Origin: Tillandsia leiboldiana
Lineage: Eukaryota > Streptophyta > Magnoliopsida > Poales > Bromeliaceae
Direction of reading: 5' to 3'
Length of the DNA: 64,000 nucleotides
NCBI GenBank assembly: GCA_029204045.2
Contig: CM055076.1
Location: 22,978,743 to 23,042,742 of the forward strand
This document shows, piece after piece, positions 23,004-35,040 of the stretch. The notes beneath the pieces are model-generated. The model worked only from the letters and a program-made list of their open reading frames with translations. It was not told the DNA's origin and searched no databases. The position numbers were made by a program, and so were the translations under genes. Every line of letters starts with the position of its first letter. Position 1 is the first letter of the stretch.

Positions 23004-23430
23004 GGGTTAATCGCATACGGCTGTCTGTAAACATATCGAATAGCAGATATATTTCTATAAAGTTTAACTTTTTATATTTATCCCTTCAAAAGTCCAACGT
23101 TATTCATATATATACCTCCAGTTTATTATCGTTACTTCACTGTTAAATTTTTAACAGATTATATGTTAAATGACAGTTTTGTCTTTTTAAAAATGTTTCT
23201 TCAAAAATTAATGCAGAAATATCTGAAAGGATAAAAAGATAAATTTACCTCATTAACTAACCAAGATTAAGTATTTAATCTGTGGTTAACTAGATTTTTC
23301 TAACAGAGATAGACGGTAGGGATATATATGAATAACGTTGGATTTTTTAAGGAATAAATATAAAAATTTGAACTTTGTAGGGATATATCTCCTATTCGAT
23401 ATGTTTATAGGAAGCTGTATGCAATTAATT
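23004..23430. mobile_element. Family B foldback MITE
   Basis: Starts gggttaatcgcatacggct and ends gaagctgtatgcaattaa. The inner arms include cataccga-like blocks and atatgaataacgttggattt. It is homologous to the TSD-defined copy at 15531-16047. The TSD is not clear here. Confidence 0.75.
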
Positions 23431-23770
23431 TTTTTATTATAAATAATAGGTTGGTCTAAACTGACCGGTTCACACAATTGAATCAAAAATAAGATTGGCT
23501 CCTAACGGGGCGGATCTATGCTAGTAGAGCTCTCGTTCTTATCTGCCCCATTAGTGGAGCTCCTATTCTGATTGGCTCCTAATGGGGCGGGACACTACTG
23601 GACACAGGATAGTAAATAAATCAATTTGATAATCCGAGATAGATTAAGAATGGAAGATGATGAAAAAATTAATTTGATAATTCAAGACAGATTAAACGGA
23701 GCAGATCTCCATTTTTAAAATAATTTTTTTTTATGAAAATTAGTTTATTAAAATAAAATGATACAAATAT
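23431..23770. other. Unassigned sequence with short duplications
   Basis: Contains repeated pieces such as gattggctcctaa(t/c)ggggcgg, but no gene and no defined element. Confidence 0.4.
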
Positions 23771-23778
23771 AATAATTT

Positions 23779-24560
23779 GGGACAATTTCCTACATATCCT
23801 TAAAAATTTTTCTGTTTTCAGATTTACCCTCTTAGAAGGCTAATATTAAAACTACACTTCTTACGTTCCAACTTCTTTCTAAAATACTCCTGAAGTTAAA
23901 CTCTGTTAGTGTACTGTTTGGAACTGCCGTTATCTGTGTGAAATTATCATTTTGCCCTTTCATGCAAAACCCTAAACAATGAAAATGGTGATGATTCTTG
24001 AAGGCACTCTGTGATCTCCAACCACCGTCGCGTCGGAGCCCGTCGCTGGATCCCGCCTCGGTTCCGCCACGAACGGCGCCGTCGATCGATCGATCGGCTA
24101 GGGGGTTTCGGATTTGGGGGGGAGTTGGGGATCAAACCAGGGTTAAAGGACCTCGGGTGTAGGGTTAGAGTTAGGGTTACAGCGGTGAGATAAAGAGGTG
24201 GGAGAGGAGAGAGGGAGGGTTACACGGTTTTGGTTCTTTAAATTTAAAAATAACAAATAGAATTATTAATAAATTATTTATAGTTTCTTTTTTATTATTA
24301 TATAGCGTAAGTTGTAAGAGGAAGAGGGGGACAGCTGAAGGAAAATATTTTAGTAGATAGAGACAAAATAGGTATTTTCAATTATTTTTAACTCCGATTA
24401 TTATTTAACTCTAGTTTAACCCTAGTTAACTTAACAAAGGGAAACAGTAGGGGTATTTTTAATAACGGTGGAACGTATGAGGAGTATATTGGAAAGAAAA
24501 AAATAAAAGGAGTAAATCAGATATTTTTTTATATTTCAGGAGTACACAGGCAATTATCCC
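23779..24560 (+). mobile_element. Family A MITE, long form
   Basis: Begins gggacaatttcctacatatc and ends caattatccc. The flanks taataattt (23770-23778) and taataagtt (24561-24569) form a 9-bp TSD with one mismatch. About 340 bp in the middle (23955-24340), which is absent from short copies, contains ccctaaac/gttagggtt motifs and a GC-rich block (24010-24110) that may be captured sequence. Confidence 0.78.
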
Positions 24561-24791
24561 TAATAAGTTATAGTGCAATAGGCAAAGCGGATCTCTCGCC
24601 AGCCTCTGGATCCGCTTCGTTTGCATCCGTACCCATTCCTATCCTAATACCCTACGCATTGAGAAAAACTCATCATTAAGAACAAGGGCTTTGTGTGCGG
24701 ACACTTCTATCTTATATGGTGTGTGTGTTCTTTTTTATCTCCTCAGTGGAGCTCTCTCCAACTTTTTCTCTCTTCCTTTTTTCCTCTTCGC

Positions 24792-24793
<2 letters not shown>

Positions 24794-24842
<49 letters not shown>
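24794..24842 (+). promoter_or_regulatory. CT microsatellite in the leader region of the kinase gene
   Basis: About 24 CT units followed by a T run, ending roughly 160 bp before the start codon. CT-rich tracts are common in plant 5' leaders and core promoters. Placing it in the leader is inferred from distance, and no TATA box was assigned. Confidence 0.55.
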
Positions 24843-24846
<4 letters not shown>

Positions 24847-25032
24847 CTTTTTTTTTTTTTTTTTTTTTCCTCACAAATCACTGCAACAGAGGTAACCCTC
24901 CTCAAAGATCCGATATTTTCTCACACTACTTTGTTTCTGCTACATTTTGGAGCTTTTTAGTGTTGTTCTCCCTCTCCCAACGGTCAAATACTGTTCCTTT
25001 CTTGCTTTCTCAGCTCTGCAACTACCCCATTA

Positions 25033-27598
25033 ATGGCCTCTTCACCTCCCTTGTTGCTCCTCTTCCTCTTCCTCTGCAGTCCTCTTCTTCTTCTTCTTCT
25101 TATTTCACCTTCCTATGCTTTGAACGGTGAAGGAGTTGCTCTTCTCACCTTCAAAACCTCCATTAGAGAGGACCCAGGAAACTCCCTTTGGAATTGGAAC
25201 TCCTCTGACCCAAACCCATGCTCATGGAACGGGGTCACCTGCATTGGTGCCCTAGTCGTCTCCTTGAGCTTGCCCAAGAAGAGGCTCGTGGGTTTCCTCC
25301 CCTCTTCTCTTGGCTCCCTCTCTTCGCTCAGGCACATCAATCTAAGGACCAATCGGCTCTTCGGCCGGGTTCCGACGAGCTTGTTCGCCGCTGTGGGGCT
25401 CCAAAGCTTGGTCCTTTATGGCAATTCCCTCTATGGAACCCTCCCGCCGGAGATCGGTAACCTCTCTTACCTCCAAATCCTTGACCTTTCACATAATCTC
25501 CTCAATGGCTCATTGCCCTACTCATTGATCCAATGCAAGAGGCTCAAAACCCTAGTTTTGAGCCACAACAACTTCACCAACTCATTGCCCAATGTGTTTG
25601 GGAGCTCATTGCTTGCATTGGAAAGACTTAATCTTTCTAACAATCGGTTCACCGGCCCGATCCCGGGCGATATCGGTAACCTTTCGAGCCTCCAGGGCAC
25701 GGTCGATCTTTCGCATAATCTCTTCTCCGGTTCGATTCCCCCGAGCCTCGGGAATTTGCCGGAGAAGGTCTATATAGATCTTACTTATAACAATCTCAGC
25801 GGACCGATACCGCAAAATGGGGCTCTGGAGAATCGAGGTCCGACCGCCTTTATAGGGAATCCGGACCTTTGCGGCCCTCCCTTGAAGAACCCTTGTTCTT
25901 CCGACGTCCCGTCGTCCAATCCGTTTCTACCGAACAATTACCCCCCTTCGGGGGTCGAAACCAATGCCAATTTGAGCACAAGTGGTAGTACGAAAGGGTT
26001 GAGTAGAAATGCGGTGGTTGCGATAGTAGTGAGTGATGTGCTCGGAATTGGTCTTATAGCATTGCTATTTTTTTACTGTTATTGGAGGGCGATTTCTTCT
26101 AGAGAGAACGAAGAGGGTGGGAACTCCGATAAGGGAACCAAGTGTAGAAAGGATTGTAATTGCTTCAGGAAGGAAGAATCCGAGACCCCGTCGGACGATA
26201 TCGAGCAATACGATTTAGTGTCGTTGGATCGACATGTGAGGTTTGATTTAGATGAGCTTTTGAAGGCTTCGGCCTTCGTGTTGGGGAAAAGCGGGATAGG
26301 AATCGTGTACAAGGTGGTGATGGAGGACGGGGTCACGTTAGCGGTGAGGAGGCTCGGTGAAGGAGGGTTGCAGAGGTTCAAGGAGTTTCAGACGGAAGTC
26401 GAAGCTATTGGGAAAGTGCGGCATCCTAATATTGTTACTTTGAGAGCTTATTATTGGTCGGTCGACGAGAAGTTGCTAATTTATGATTACATTCCTAATG
26501 GAAATCTCACTGCAGCAATTCATGGTGAGTGCTTTAACTGCCAATTTTGTTAAGACGAAGAGTTAGCGCCAGTCTTATTGTAATTTCTGCTACTATAATG
26601 TGTTTCCTGGCAGAAAATAATGTGAAAAAAAAAGAAGCTTTATTGTAATTTCAATAATGCTCAATCAGATAGTATAGAGGAAAATTTGTGCTTGTCTCTA
26701 GAAAGCAACTTTTTGTCGAGATTCAGATCTAATTTCTTGAGTAATTAGATTGAGTAAGAATACTTCATAAAATCATGTTATTTTGAAAAAAAAAATGCGT
26801 AAAATTGTTTATTTCAGAGGGAATTGTGGATATCTATCTTATCATGGAAATGTGTGTGTGTGTGTGTGTGTGTAGAGGGAACTGTGATGTCTTGTACAAT
26901 TTATGTTAGCTTAACATTTTTTGTTTGTGATTACATACTCATCTTCAGGGAAAGCCGGAGTTATGGAATTTACGCCGCTGTTGTGGGGCGTTCGACTGAA
27001 AATAATGAAAGGAATAGCCAAGGGCTTAGCATTTCTACACGAATTTAGCCCAAAGAAGTATGTTCATGGCGATCTCCGACCCAACAATGTACTTCTCGGA
27101 ATGAACATGGAGCCATATATTTCTGATTTTGGCCTCGGCCGTCTCGCCAACATAGCAGGAGGATCGCCATTCTTGCAATCAGATAGAATGGCTGGAGAAA
27201 AGACTCCGACCCAACAATCCGATATCTCAATTAGTCCTCTTGTGAGTAAAGGGTCATTTTATCAAGCACCGGAAGCATTGAAAACACTAAAACCTTCGCA
27301 GAAGTGGGATGTATATTCCTATGGGTTGATTTTACTTGAGATGATCTCTGGTAGGTCCCCGGTTGTTCTGTTGGAAACCCAAGAAGTAGATTTAGTTCGA
27401 TGGGTACAATCTTGTATCGAGGAGAAGAAACCACTTGCTGATGTCTTAGATCCGTTCCTTACTAGAGAAATCGATACGGAAGACGAGATTATTGCAGTGC
27501 TTAAAATTGCTTTGGCTTGTGTTCAAGCTAATCCAGAGAGAAGACCAACTATGAGGAATGTTGTCGATACATTCGACAGGCTTATGAATTCACAGTAG
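25033..27598 (+). CDS. LRR receptor-like kinase (ZAR1/At2g01210-type), two exons
   Basis: Exon 1 is 25033-26524 and exon 2 is 26949-27598. A gt/ag intron after the first base of Gly498 joins IH to GKAG in frame, giving 713 residues plus TAG, the usual length for this class. A signal peptide (about 1-29) leads into an LRR N-cap with paired cysteines (63, 70), roughly six leucine-rich repeats (75-260), a PDLCGPPL cap (277-284), a Ser/Pro-rich spacer and a membrane span (about 327-350). The kinase domain starts near 402. The glycine loop is GKSGIGIV (418-425), the beta-3 lysine position is AVRRLGEGG (437-445), the catalytic loop is HGDLRPNN (537-544) and DFG is at 557-559. Plant relatives share HGD in place of HRD and the RR at the lysine site, so it may be a weak or pseudo-kinase signalling from the plasma membrane. 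Start: first in-frame ATG, directly before the signal peptide. Confidence 0.95.
26525..26948 (+). other. Single intron of the receptor kinase gene
   Basis: 424 bp, begins gtgagt and ends cttcag. It contains a TG microsatellite at about 26850-26873. The phase 1 position inside the kinase domain, between IH and GK, restores the conserved IHGKAG-type sequence of this kinase class. Confidence 0.93.
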
Positions 27599-27960
27599 AA
27601 GTAAGTACTTTGAGGACAAAGGATCGTCGTTCTTGGTTGTACGGGAGTTGCATCATTTTCTAATCGATATGCCGAAGAAAAATGTTCGTTAAAGGACATT
27701 CACCAACCCGGAGAAATGATTCGTCAAACGTAAGCAAGCCAAAAGAGGAGAACGGTGTAGTGAAGCTTGATGTCCTTTTCTTCCTTAGCTCAATAAAGAG
27801 AGGAGGGGATCTGTTTTATATTAACAGTGTTAGTTTTGTATTTGTTTGGGATGCTTTATATATAATGTATCTGATGTTTTCACTGTTGTGTATGTTCAAT
27901 TGAACATGGTAAATGTAAAATATTGATGGTTTTGCAGCTGATCTTATTATGCCTTGTTGC
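27599..27960 (+). other. Probable 3' UTR of the receptor kinase gene
   Basis: Non-coding sequence after the stop, T-rich toward 27830-27960. It is similar in composition to plant 3' UTRs. The exact end is not determined, and no strong poly(A) signal was singled out. Confidence 0.45.
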
Positions 27961-28478
27961 TTCTCTTCTGTTCAGTGTTGTATTCTGAAACAAAATCAGT
28001 TTCAGTGAAATTAGAATCTACTGATGTTGGATTACTTAGTATGGATGAAACATGGCTCTATCTCTTTCATTTTCTCCCCTTTTTTTGTTTTATCCATGAG
28101 TGAATATTATTGCTGATTGTGGCTGTATCTTGTTTCATTTTGTTTCTACTTTTGAAGCCTAATCAGTCAGCAAAAATGTCATCTACTGCTGTTGGATTTA
28201 TCTTTGCATGAACAGAAGCACAAGGTACATTACTTTGTGTATGAATAGGAGAATTTCTGTGTCCTTCGATTTTTTTTTATTTTTTTATTTATTTTTTTAA
28301 AAAAAAAATCTGAGAACAAATGGTACTGATAATTATGGATAGTCCATGCCTCATAATGTGAGCATCTTAAATTTTCATACCATAGTAGTGCTTTTGAGTT
28401 GGATGGTGGGGAACAGAACTTTATGGTGATTATATCATGTAGCAAAAGGCTGTTGAAGGATGGATGACTTGTCTTGCC
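27961..28478. other. Intergenic sequence downstream of the kinase gene
   Basis: No open frame of interest. It includes T- and A-rich runs at 28268-28310. Confidence 0.45.
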
Positions 28479-28487
28479 TTTCTAGTG

Positions 28488-29015
28488 GGGATTTTTTTAA
28501 AAATAACCTTAAAAATTTTAGAAATTTGAAAACTAACCCTTTATAAAAAATATTTGCAAAAGTAACTCTTCTTTTGCCAGCAGCGCACCACGGAGGTGGG
28601 AAAACCTGAAGAGTGTACTTTCTGAAGGCGCTGAATCATTTAACGTCTTCACAAAAATCCTGTGAAGACGCTGAATGAATCAGCGTCTTCATAGTATGTG
28701 CTGAAGGCGCTGAATGAATCAGCGCCTTCAGCATATACTTTGAAGGCGCTGAATGATTCAGCGCCTTCAAAGTATATGCTGAAGGCGCTGATTCATTCAG
28801 CGCCTTCGGCACATACTATGAAGGCGCTGATTTATTCAGCGTCTTCACAGGGTTTTTGTGAAGACGCTGAATGATTCAGCGCCTTCAGGAAGTACAGGTC
28901 GTTCCGCCTTCGTGACGCCCTGCTGGCAAAATGAGGGTTACTCTTGCAAATATTTTTTGTACGGGGTTAGTTTTCACATTTCTAAAATTTTTAAGGTTAT
29001 TTTAAAAAAAATCCC
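28488..29015. mobile_element. Palindrome-packed foldback Mutator-like element, 9-bp TSD
   Basis: Ends gggatttttttaaaaataac and ggttattttaaaaaaaatccc are inverse. A perfect 9-bp TSD, tttctagtg, is at 28479-28487 and 29016-29024. The core (28630-28890) is a chain of short palindromes built on gaaggcgctgaat and attcagcgccttc, in at least four consecutive dyads. No transposase or captured gene was recognised. The end sequence and design recall 12833-13693. Confidence 0.88.
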
Positions 29016-29024
29016 TTTCTAGTG

Positions 29025-29665
29025 CATCTTTTGTTAGCTATACAATTATTGGCCACAGAATTCTGGTTTAGCTTTGCCTAGTTGGCTGCTCTGGCACAAA
29101 TTTTTTTCTTTGGGTGTACACTTCTAGCCTTTATTATTAGATTAAATTACAAAAATCTTTCATACACATACACTTTAGGCAATATCTTGTAACTAGTGTG
29201 CTGAATAAAACCAAAAAATATAGAATAATTGTTAAATTTAGTTGTCAAATTTTAGTATTTTACTAATTGAATTAACAAAGGCCAATTTTACTTAAATGAG
29301 TTATCTAATACAATCTGCAAATTTGTTTCTACAAAATTTTACAGACAAATGCAATAGTTATCTCAAATTTAGATTTATTTGAATTGGAGACAAAAAAAAA
29401 AGAATCTTGGGAGACTCAAACTCAGAATCTTCTATTCTAGCACCATATTAAATTAAATAAAACAATCGTTATTCTTTTTAAAAACTTAAGCTAATAAAAA
29501 ATAATGTTTATATATTTTATATTCAACACTCTCTCTCTCTCTTGTTTAGAATCGAGATTTTTTAACAAAGACAAGACGTGAGTTTAATTAAATAAAAAAA
29601 ATTAAATAATATTAGTCCTATTCTGATACTATATTAAATTATATAAAACAATCGTTGTTCTCTAA
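29025..29665. other. AT-rich intergenic sequence
   Basis: No coding signal. It contains a short imperfect direct repeat (gcaccatattaaattaaataaaacaatcgtt at 29440 and ctatattaaattatataaaacaatcgtt at 29627). Confidence 0.45.
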
Positions 29666-29668
29666 GAC

Positions 29669-30125
29669 ACTGTTTGATTGGGGAACAAGGCCTGGAGTCT
29701 GGTTCTCCAAACGCATTTGGTTATAGATGAAAATAGCAGTTTTCATCTTACTATTCCAGTTTTTTTTTTTTTTTTTTTTCTGGAACAAGCTTGTTCGATA
29801 ATTAACTAATTAGTTTATTAACAATACTCATTATTGTTAATTATTTTATCAATTAATATTTAGGGTTATCTAGCAATAATTAATTAAATAAGTTAAATTA
29901 TTATTTAATTAATATTTTTATATTAATTAATTAGATAAAATATTATTATTTTTAAAATTATAATTATTTTTATTATTACTATTCCAATCTAACTATTGAA
30001 ACCCTATTTTTTTTATTCTTAAAAACAATTCAATTTTCATCTTAAATATAAAATTAATTTAATTTTGCTTATTTCTAAACTCATATTTATTCCTGAAATA
30101 TTAAGTTCTAGCTACAATCAAGCTA
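29669..30125. mobile_element. AT-rich MITE of the ggaacaagcttgttc class
   Basis: Contains tctggaacaagcttgttcgataattaacta and tttctaaactcatatttattcctgaaat. These match segments of the 21310-22832 arms and of 1772-2396. The ends are not sharply defined and no TSD was identified. Confidence 0.5.
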
Positions 30126-30480
30126 GTTGTGGGCTCCACTTGCGTGGCACCATTGTAACCTTTGGATCATAAGAAGTAATAACTGTATGATTAGTCCTTG
30201 TACTAGACCAATATTTCCACTTGGTCACTATAACTCAACACTTTTGAATTTGTTTTTTCACATATATTATACTTTAGTTTCTAATTGTAAAAAGTATGTA
30301 TATATATAATTTTTTTTTTTTCTTAATCTGTAGAATGACCTATTTATTTAGTTGAGATATCTTTAGTGATCGAAAAAGTCAAGTAAAAAGTTTAGAAATT
30401 ATAGTATTGAGTAGAGAAGTATTAGGACCAAGTTGTAAATTTTAGGTAATACATGAACTGTCCATGCATTTTACTTAGGG
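30126..30480. other. Unassigned intergenic sequence
   Basis: AT-rich, with no gene. The segment from about 30479 (tagggatgcaaaa, cggatccgg) looks like the end of a decayed hAT element whose other end may lie near 31440-31490 (gaaatccggatccg). Confidence 0.4.
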
Positions 30481-30678
30481 ATGCAAAATAAGGATGCAAA
30501 ATAATCTGACAAGAATTTTCGTCCAAAGATTCGGATCCGGAAAATTTATTTTGTTCGGATTAAGTTTATGGTTGAATCTGAACATAAAAAAAATTCAAAC
30601 AAACAAAGTCAACGTCCTAGTTTTGTACCGATAGTAAAATTAAATTATGTTAGGTTATTTTTTAGTTTAAATAATTTA

Positions 30679-30683
<5 letters not shown>

Positions 30684-30759
<76 letters not shown>
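30684..30759. repeat. TA microsatellite
   Basis: An alternating TA run that abuts a family A MITE on its right. Confidence 0.97.
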
Positions 30760-30761
<2 letters not shown>

Positions 30762-30763
<2 letters not shown>

Positions 30764-31184
30764 TAATTGTCTGTGTACCTCTGAAATCTGAAGAAATATC
30801 TGATTTACCCCTTTTATTTTTTTCTTTCCAATATACCCTTCATACGTTCCACCGTTATTAAAAATATTCCTACCGTTTTCCTTTGTTAAGTTAACTAGGG
30901 TTAAACTAGAGTTAAATAATAATCGGAGTTGAAAACTATCAGATATACCTATTTTGTCCTTATCTATCAAAACTATTGAAAATTTTAAGAATACATAAAA
31001 AAAAAGTTGGTTATGCTAGAAGGGTATATTTGAAAGGGCAAAATAATAATTTCACATAGATAACGGTACACTAACAGAGTTTAACTTCAGGGGTATTTTA
31101 AAAAAAAGTTGGAACGTAAGAAGGGTAGTTTTAATATTAGCCTTCTAAGAGGGATAAATTTAAAAACAGAAAAAATTTTAGGAG

Positions 31185-31186
<2 letters not shown>
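30762..31186 (-). mobile_element. Family A MITE between two TA microsatellites
   Basis: Reads gataattgtctgtgtacc at the left and aaaattttaggagtata at the right. The internal sequence matches 14253-14703 on the other strand. TA microsatellites bound it on both sides, so any TSD is hidden within the TA runs. Confidence 0.85.

Positions 31187-31188
<2 letters not shown>

Positions 31189-31271
<83 letters not shown>
31189..31271. repeat. TA microsatellite
   Basis: An alternating AT run flanking the family A copy. Confidence 0.97.
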
Positions 31272-31275
<4 letters not shown>

Positions 31276-31380
31276 GTCTTTATGGTTATAATATTATTTT
31301 TTTTGAACGCACAACTACTTTTGATTTTATATATGTTTTCTTAATTTTTTTTCTAAAATTAGGCTAAATATCAGGTCCAA

Positions 31381-31797
31381 CGGTCAGAATCCAGGCACAC
31401 TATCAGAAACCGGGTATGTATTTGAACACAATATATTGCCCGAAATCCGGATCCGAATAAGATATACTTTTCCCACTGCTAATTTTACCCATCTGAAGGG
31501 GGACCTCAGTTGTAATTTCTTTGAGTAGAATAGGTTCACACAATGTGAATCCAAAAACTAGGTACTAGAGGTTTTCTCGTATTAACTGTGGCATTGTGTC
31601 CTGTGTTATGTGACCCATAAGAGTTATTTGTGCTAATTTATGGTGCAGCAGTTCTTTCTTTTGTCAGGTTTTTGCTGCTGCTGTTTGTTTGTTTTCTCTT
31701 TTCCACAACTTCACAGACAGGGTCTCACCGACATCTCTATCCTGTGCCCAGGAGCACTTTCTCCCAGGTGTTTGCTGTCTTTTTTCCGGAGTTATTT

Positions 31798-31800
<3 letters not shown>
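31381..31800. repeat. Diverged dispersed repeat, partner at 39341-39990
   Basis: Shared landmarks are taatttctttgagtagaata, tttgtgctaatttatggtgc, tgctgctgtttgtttgtttt, ttccacaacttcacagacag and actttctcccaggtg. They occur in the same order at 39341-39990, where extra sequence interrupts them. No protein was recognised. It could be part of an LTR element or a duplicated non-coding locus. Confidence 0.65.

Positions 31801-31852
<52 letters not shown>
31800..31852. repeat. TA microsatellite
   Basis: An alternating TA run separating the dispersed repeat from the first family D foldback element. Confidence 0.97.

Positions 31853-32435
<583 letters not shown>

Positions 32436-32511
<76 letters not shown>
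32436..32511. repeat. TA microsatellite
   Basis: An alternating TA run between the family C and family D elements. Confidence 0.97.
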
Positions 32512-32513
<2 letters not shown>

Positions 32514-32755
32514 TTCAACTATTATATTTTTATTAGTATAGATCCTTTCGTATTCATAAGATTTTAGTCTTTGGATGAAGAAATGTATGGTTAGGATTAT
32601 AGTGGTCCCTACGATTTATACTATTTCATCAACAACACACTAAATCCTAGAGGAACCACTATCATCCTAACCGCACATCCCTTCATCTAAGGACGGAAAA
32701 GTTATGAGTACAAGAGGGTCTATACTCATAAGAGTATAGTAGTCCTATGCATATA
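32512..32755. mobile_element. Foldback element (family D), copy 2
   Basis: Closely matches 31853-32090, including agattttagtctttggatga and tcctatgcatatatatatag at the end. The short inserted piece cataagagtatag distinguishes it. Confidence 0.78.
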
Positions 32756-32761
32756 TATATA

Positions 32762-32953
32762 GTAGAGCTTACATGCATTTAAAAGCACAAGTCCATCCAT
32801 ACTTGTGATTTTTTTACCATTGAATTTGTATTGAGATTTGTGTTTTTGTAAAGTAAAACTAAAGAGAGAGAAAGATAAAGTAAAAATCACAAATTTCAAT
32901 ACAAATTCAATGGTAAAAAATTCACAAGTATGGATGGGCTTGTACTTTTAAAA

Positions 32954-32955
<2 letters not shown>
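32762..32955. mobile_element. Foldback element (family F)
   Basis: An almost perfect hairpin: gcatttaaaagcacaagtcc ... and its inverse ggcttgtacttttaaaagca, with arms running through accattgaatttgtattgag. The loop is a short GA-rich stretch. A TA run follows on the right. Confidence 0.85.

Positions 32956-32991
<36 letters not shown>
32956..32991. repeat. TA microsatellite
   Basis: A short alternating TA run between families F and E. Confidence 0.95.
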
Positions 32992-32993
<2 letters not shown>

Positions 32994-33211
32994 GAGCTCA
33001 TATATTTTTAAAAGTACCAAGTCATTTGTACTTATAGATTTTTAGCACTTAGATGAAAAGATGTGTGGCTAGGATGATAGTGGCCCATTGGATTAAGTGA
33101 GTGGTTAGTGAAATAGAATGATCTAAGAGATGAAATTAGTCAAAGGGGTAGATCTAACGGTAGAAAACTTACAAGCACCAATTGCTTGGTGTTTGTACAA
33201 GCATAGTAGCC

Positions 33212-33215
<4 letters not shown>
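32992..33215. mobile_element. Foldback element (family E)
   Basis: Starts ttgagctcatatatttttaa and ends gcatagtagccagac. It is homologous to 20577-20826. The interior carries the ggatgatagtggcc motif shared by families C and D, so these are probably related. Confidence 0.78.

Positions 33216-33260
<45 letters not shown>
33216..33260. repeat. TA microsatellite
   Basis: An alternating TA run between the family E and family C elements. Confidence 0.96.
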
Positions 33261-33263
<3 letters not shown>

Positions 33264-33494
33264 GGCTATAATACTATCGATAGCATCAAGTCATTGGTGC
33301 TATCAAGTTTTTAGCCTTTGGATTAAAAAATGTGTGCTTAAGATGATAGTGGTCCCCTAGGGTTTACTAGGTGGTTGGTTGAATAGTAAAAATCTTAGGA
33401 GACCACTATAATCCCAACCGCATATCTTTTCATCCAACGGCAGAAAACTTGATAGCACCAACCAATTAGTGCTACCGATAGTATTCTAGCCGGA

Positions 33495-33497
<3 letters not shown>
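33261..33497. mobile_element. Foldback element (family C), copy 2
   Basis: Begins aggctataatactatcgata and ends accgatagtattctagccgg. It matches 32205-32435, with a diverged left arm. Confidence 0.82.

Positions 33498-33575
<78 letters not shown>
33498..33575. repeat. TA microsatellite
   Basis: An alternating TA run ending at the start of a truncated family B MITE. Confidence 0.97.
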
Positions 33576-33577
<2 letters not shown>

Positions 33578-33820
33578 TTAATTTCATATAGATTCCTGTA
33601 AACATATCGAATAGCAAATATATTCCTACAAAGTTCAACTTTTTATATTTATCCCTTCAAAAATTCTAAGTTATTCATATATATCCCTCTGATTTATTAC
33701 CGTTAGGTTACTGTTTATTTTTTAACAGATTATAGATGAAATGTCAATTTTACCCTTATAAATATATCCCTCCTGAAACCAAACTTTCAGAATTAGTGCA
33801 AAAATGTCCCTCTCAAAAAA
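33576..33820. mobile_element. Truncated family B MITE
   Basis: The left arm is intact (ggttaatttcatatagattc, cgaatagcaaatatattcct). The element stops in its middle, at an A run joined to the gypsy LTR fragment, and the right arm is missing. Confidence 0.75.
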
Positions 33821-35040
33821 AAAAGATTCCTCGGGAACCGTGCCAAAAACCTAAAACATAGCAAAACGGTCAGTATGGAAATCGAAGGCCTACCTCTTAG
33901 GAACACGCTGCCGCAAAAATCGTCCAAAAATTCCTTCGGGGCTGCACAGGGGGCTTCTCGGATTGAAAACCGACGAAAACGGGCCGAAAAAGGGAAACGT
34001 CGAGACGCACTGTAAAACCAAGATCGCCACTGCCGAGCCTCCAAAAATCCTAGGAATCCACTACGAGATCAAAAACATCAAGGGAAACAACTCTCCTATA
34101 GGGCTCTCCCTCTCAATCTCTCTCTAAAGCTCGAAAAAAGCAAAAAGAGAGAGAGATGAGGGGTATTTATAGGCCAGGCCAGCCCAGCCCACAAAAGGCC
34201 CATATGGGCCTTTAGGATTCGGGCGCCCGAATCTTTCGGGCGCCGAATCCGCTCCCAACCCGGCCTGCAATCCAGCGCCCGGATTCACCCGGGCGCGACA
34301 CGTGTCCCCGAACAGGGGACAGTGGCGCCCGGCGAACCGGGCGCGGCCGCGTGGCCCTGGCAGCCTGGCGGGGTGGGTGGCACCCGCCAATAGTGTGGCG
34401 CCACGTGGCGCCGCATGCTCTGCCCCGCCCGGCACGCCAACCGGCGCGCCTGCCACGCCGCCTGCCGCGCCTGCGCCCGCGTGCGTACGGCCGCAGTCGC
34501 GCGCCCTCGCGTGCACCGCGCGCGCATGAGCCGCCCAATCCGGGGCCGCCATGTGGCGCGCCCCGGTCCATGCACCGGCCGTTCGCTCCTGTGGACCGCG
34601 CAGCGTGAACCCGCCAATAGGCGGCCGCAACGTGTCCCCGTCGGTCCACCGTGCACCAGCGCTACTCCCCCGTGGACCAGACAGCTTGAGCCGGCCAATA
34701 CCAGGCCGCCACGTGTCACCCGCCGGTCCACGACTCCCCCCCGTGCACTATTTTACACAGAAAACTTTCGGGTGTCCTTTTTGGGCATCCGGACACAGAA
34801 AAATACAAGCAAATAGCCGTTTTGATACGTTTTTCTACGCTGAATCCAAATCTGACCTCCGTTTGGCCCAAATCCTTTTCTACAATTCGGCAAAAACAGC
34901 CGAAGCCCAAACATGATCCAGAAACCTCACTGGTCCATTCAAAACATCCCTTTGATGTATTATGGGCCCAACACACCAATAATCGGTGTTTCACACTGTG
35001 GATTCACGGAAAAAACTGCAGGGGGACCTGGACCTCTACA
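33821..35040 (-). mobile_element. Ty3-gypsy-like LTR fragment with promoter
   Basis: A GC-rich block (34200-34740) of ggcgccacgtgg-type sequence precedes, on the - strand, a TATA-like box and a pyrimidine-rich leader that runs down to about 33830. The - strand start at 35040 reads tgtagaggtcc. Organisation resembles the 4-kb LTR at 5536-9577. Open frames in the GC-rich part are artefacts. No TSD was found, so it is treated as a fragment. Confidence 0.6.
34164..34171 (-). promoter_or_regulatory. TATA-like box of the LTR fragment
   Basis: On the - strand the sequence reads cctataaatacccctcatct, a good plant TATA context, followed by gagagag-rich leader. It lies directly downstream of the GC-rich upstream block. 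Confidence 0.6.

Noticed and set aside
34124..34916. Several long open frames (up to 168 codons)
   Set aside because: Same reason: GC-rich LTR-like sequence with Ala/Arg/Pro-rich translations and no motifs.
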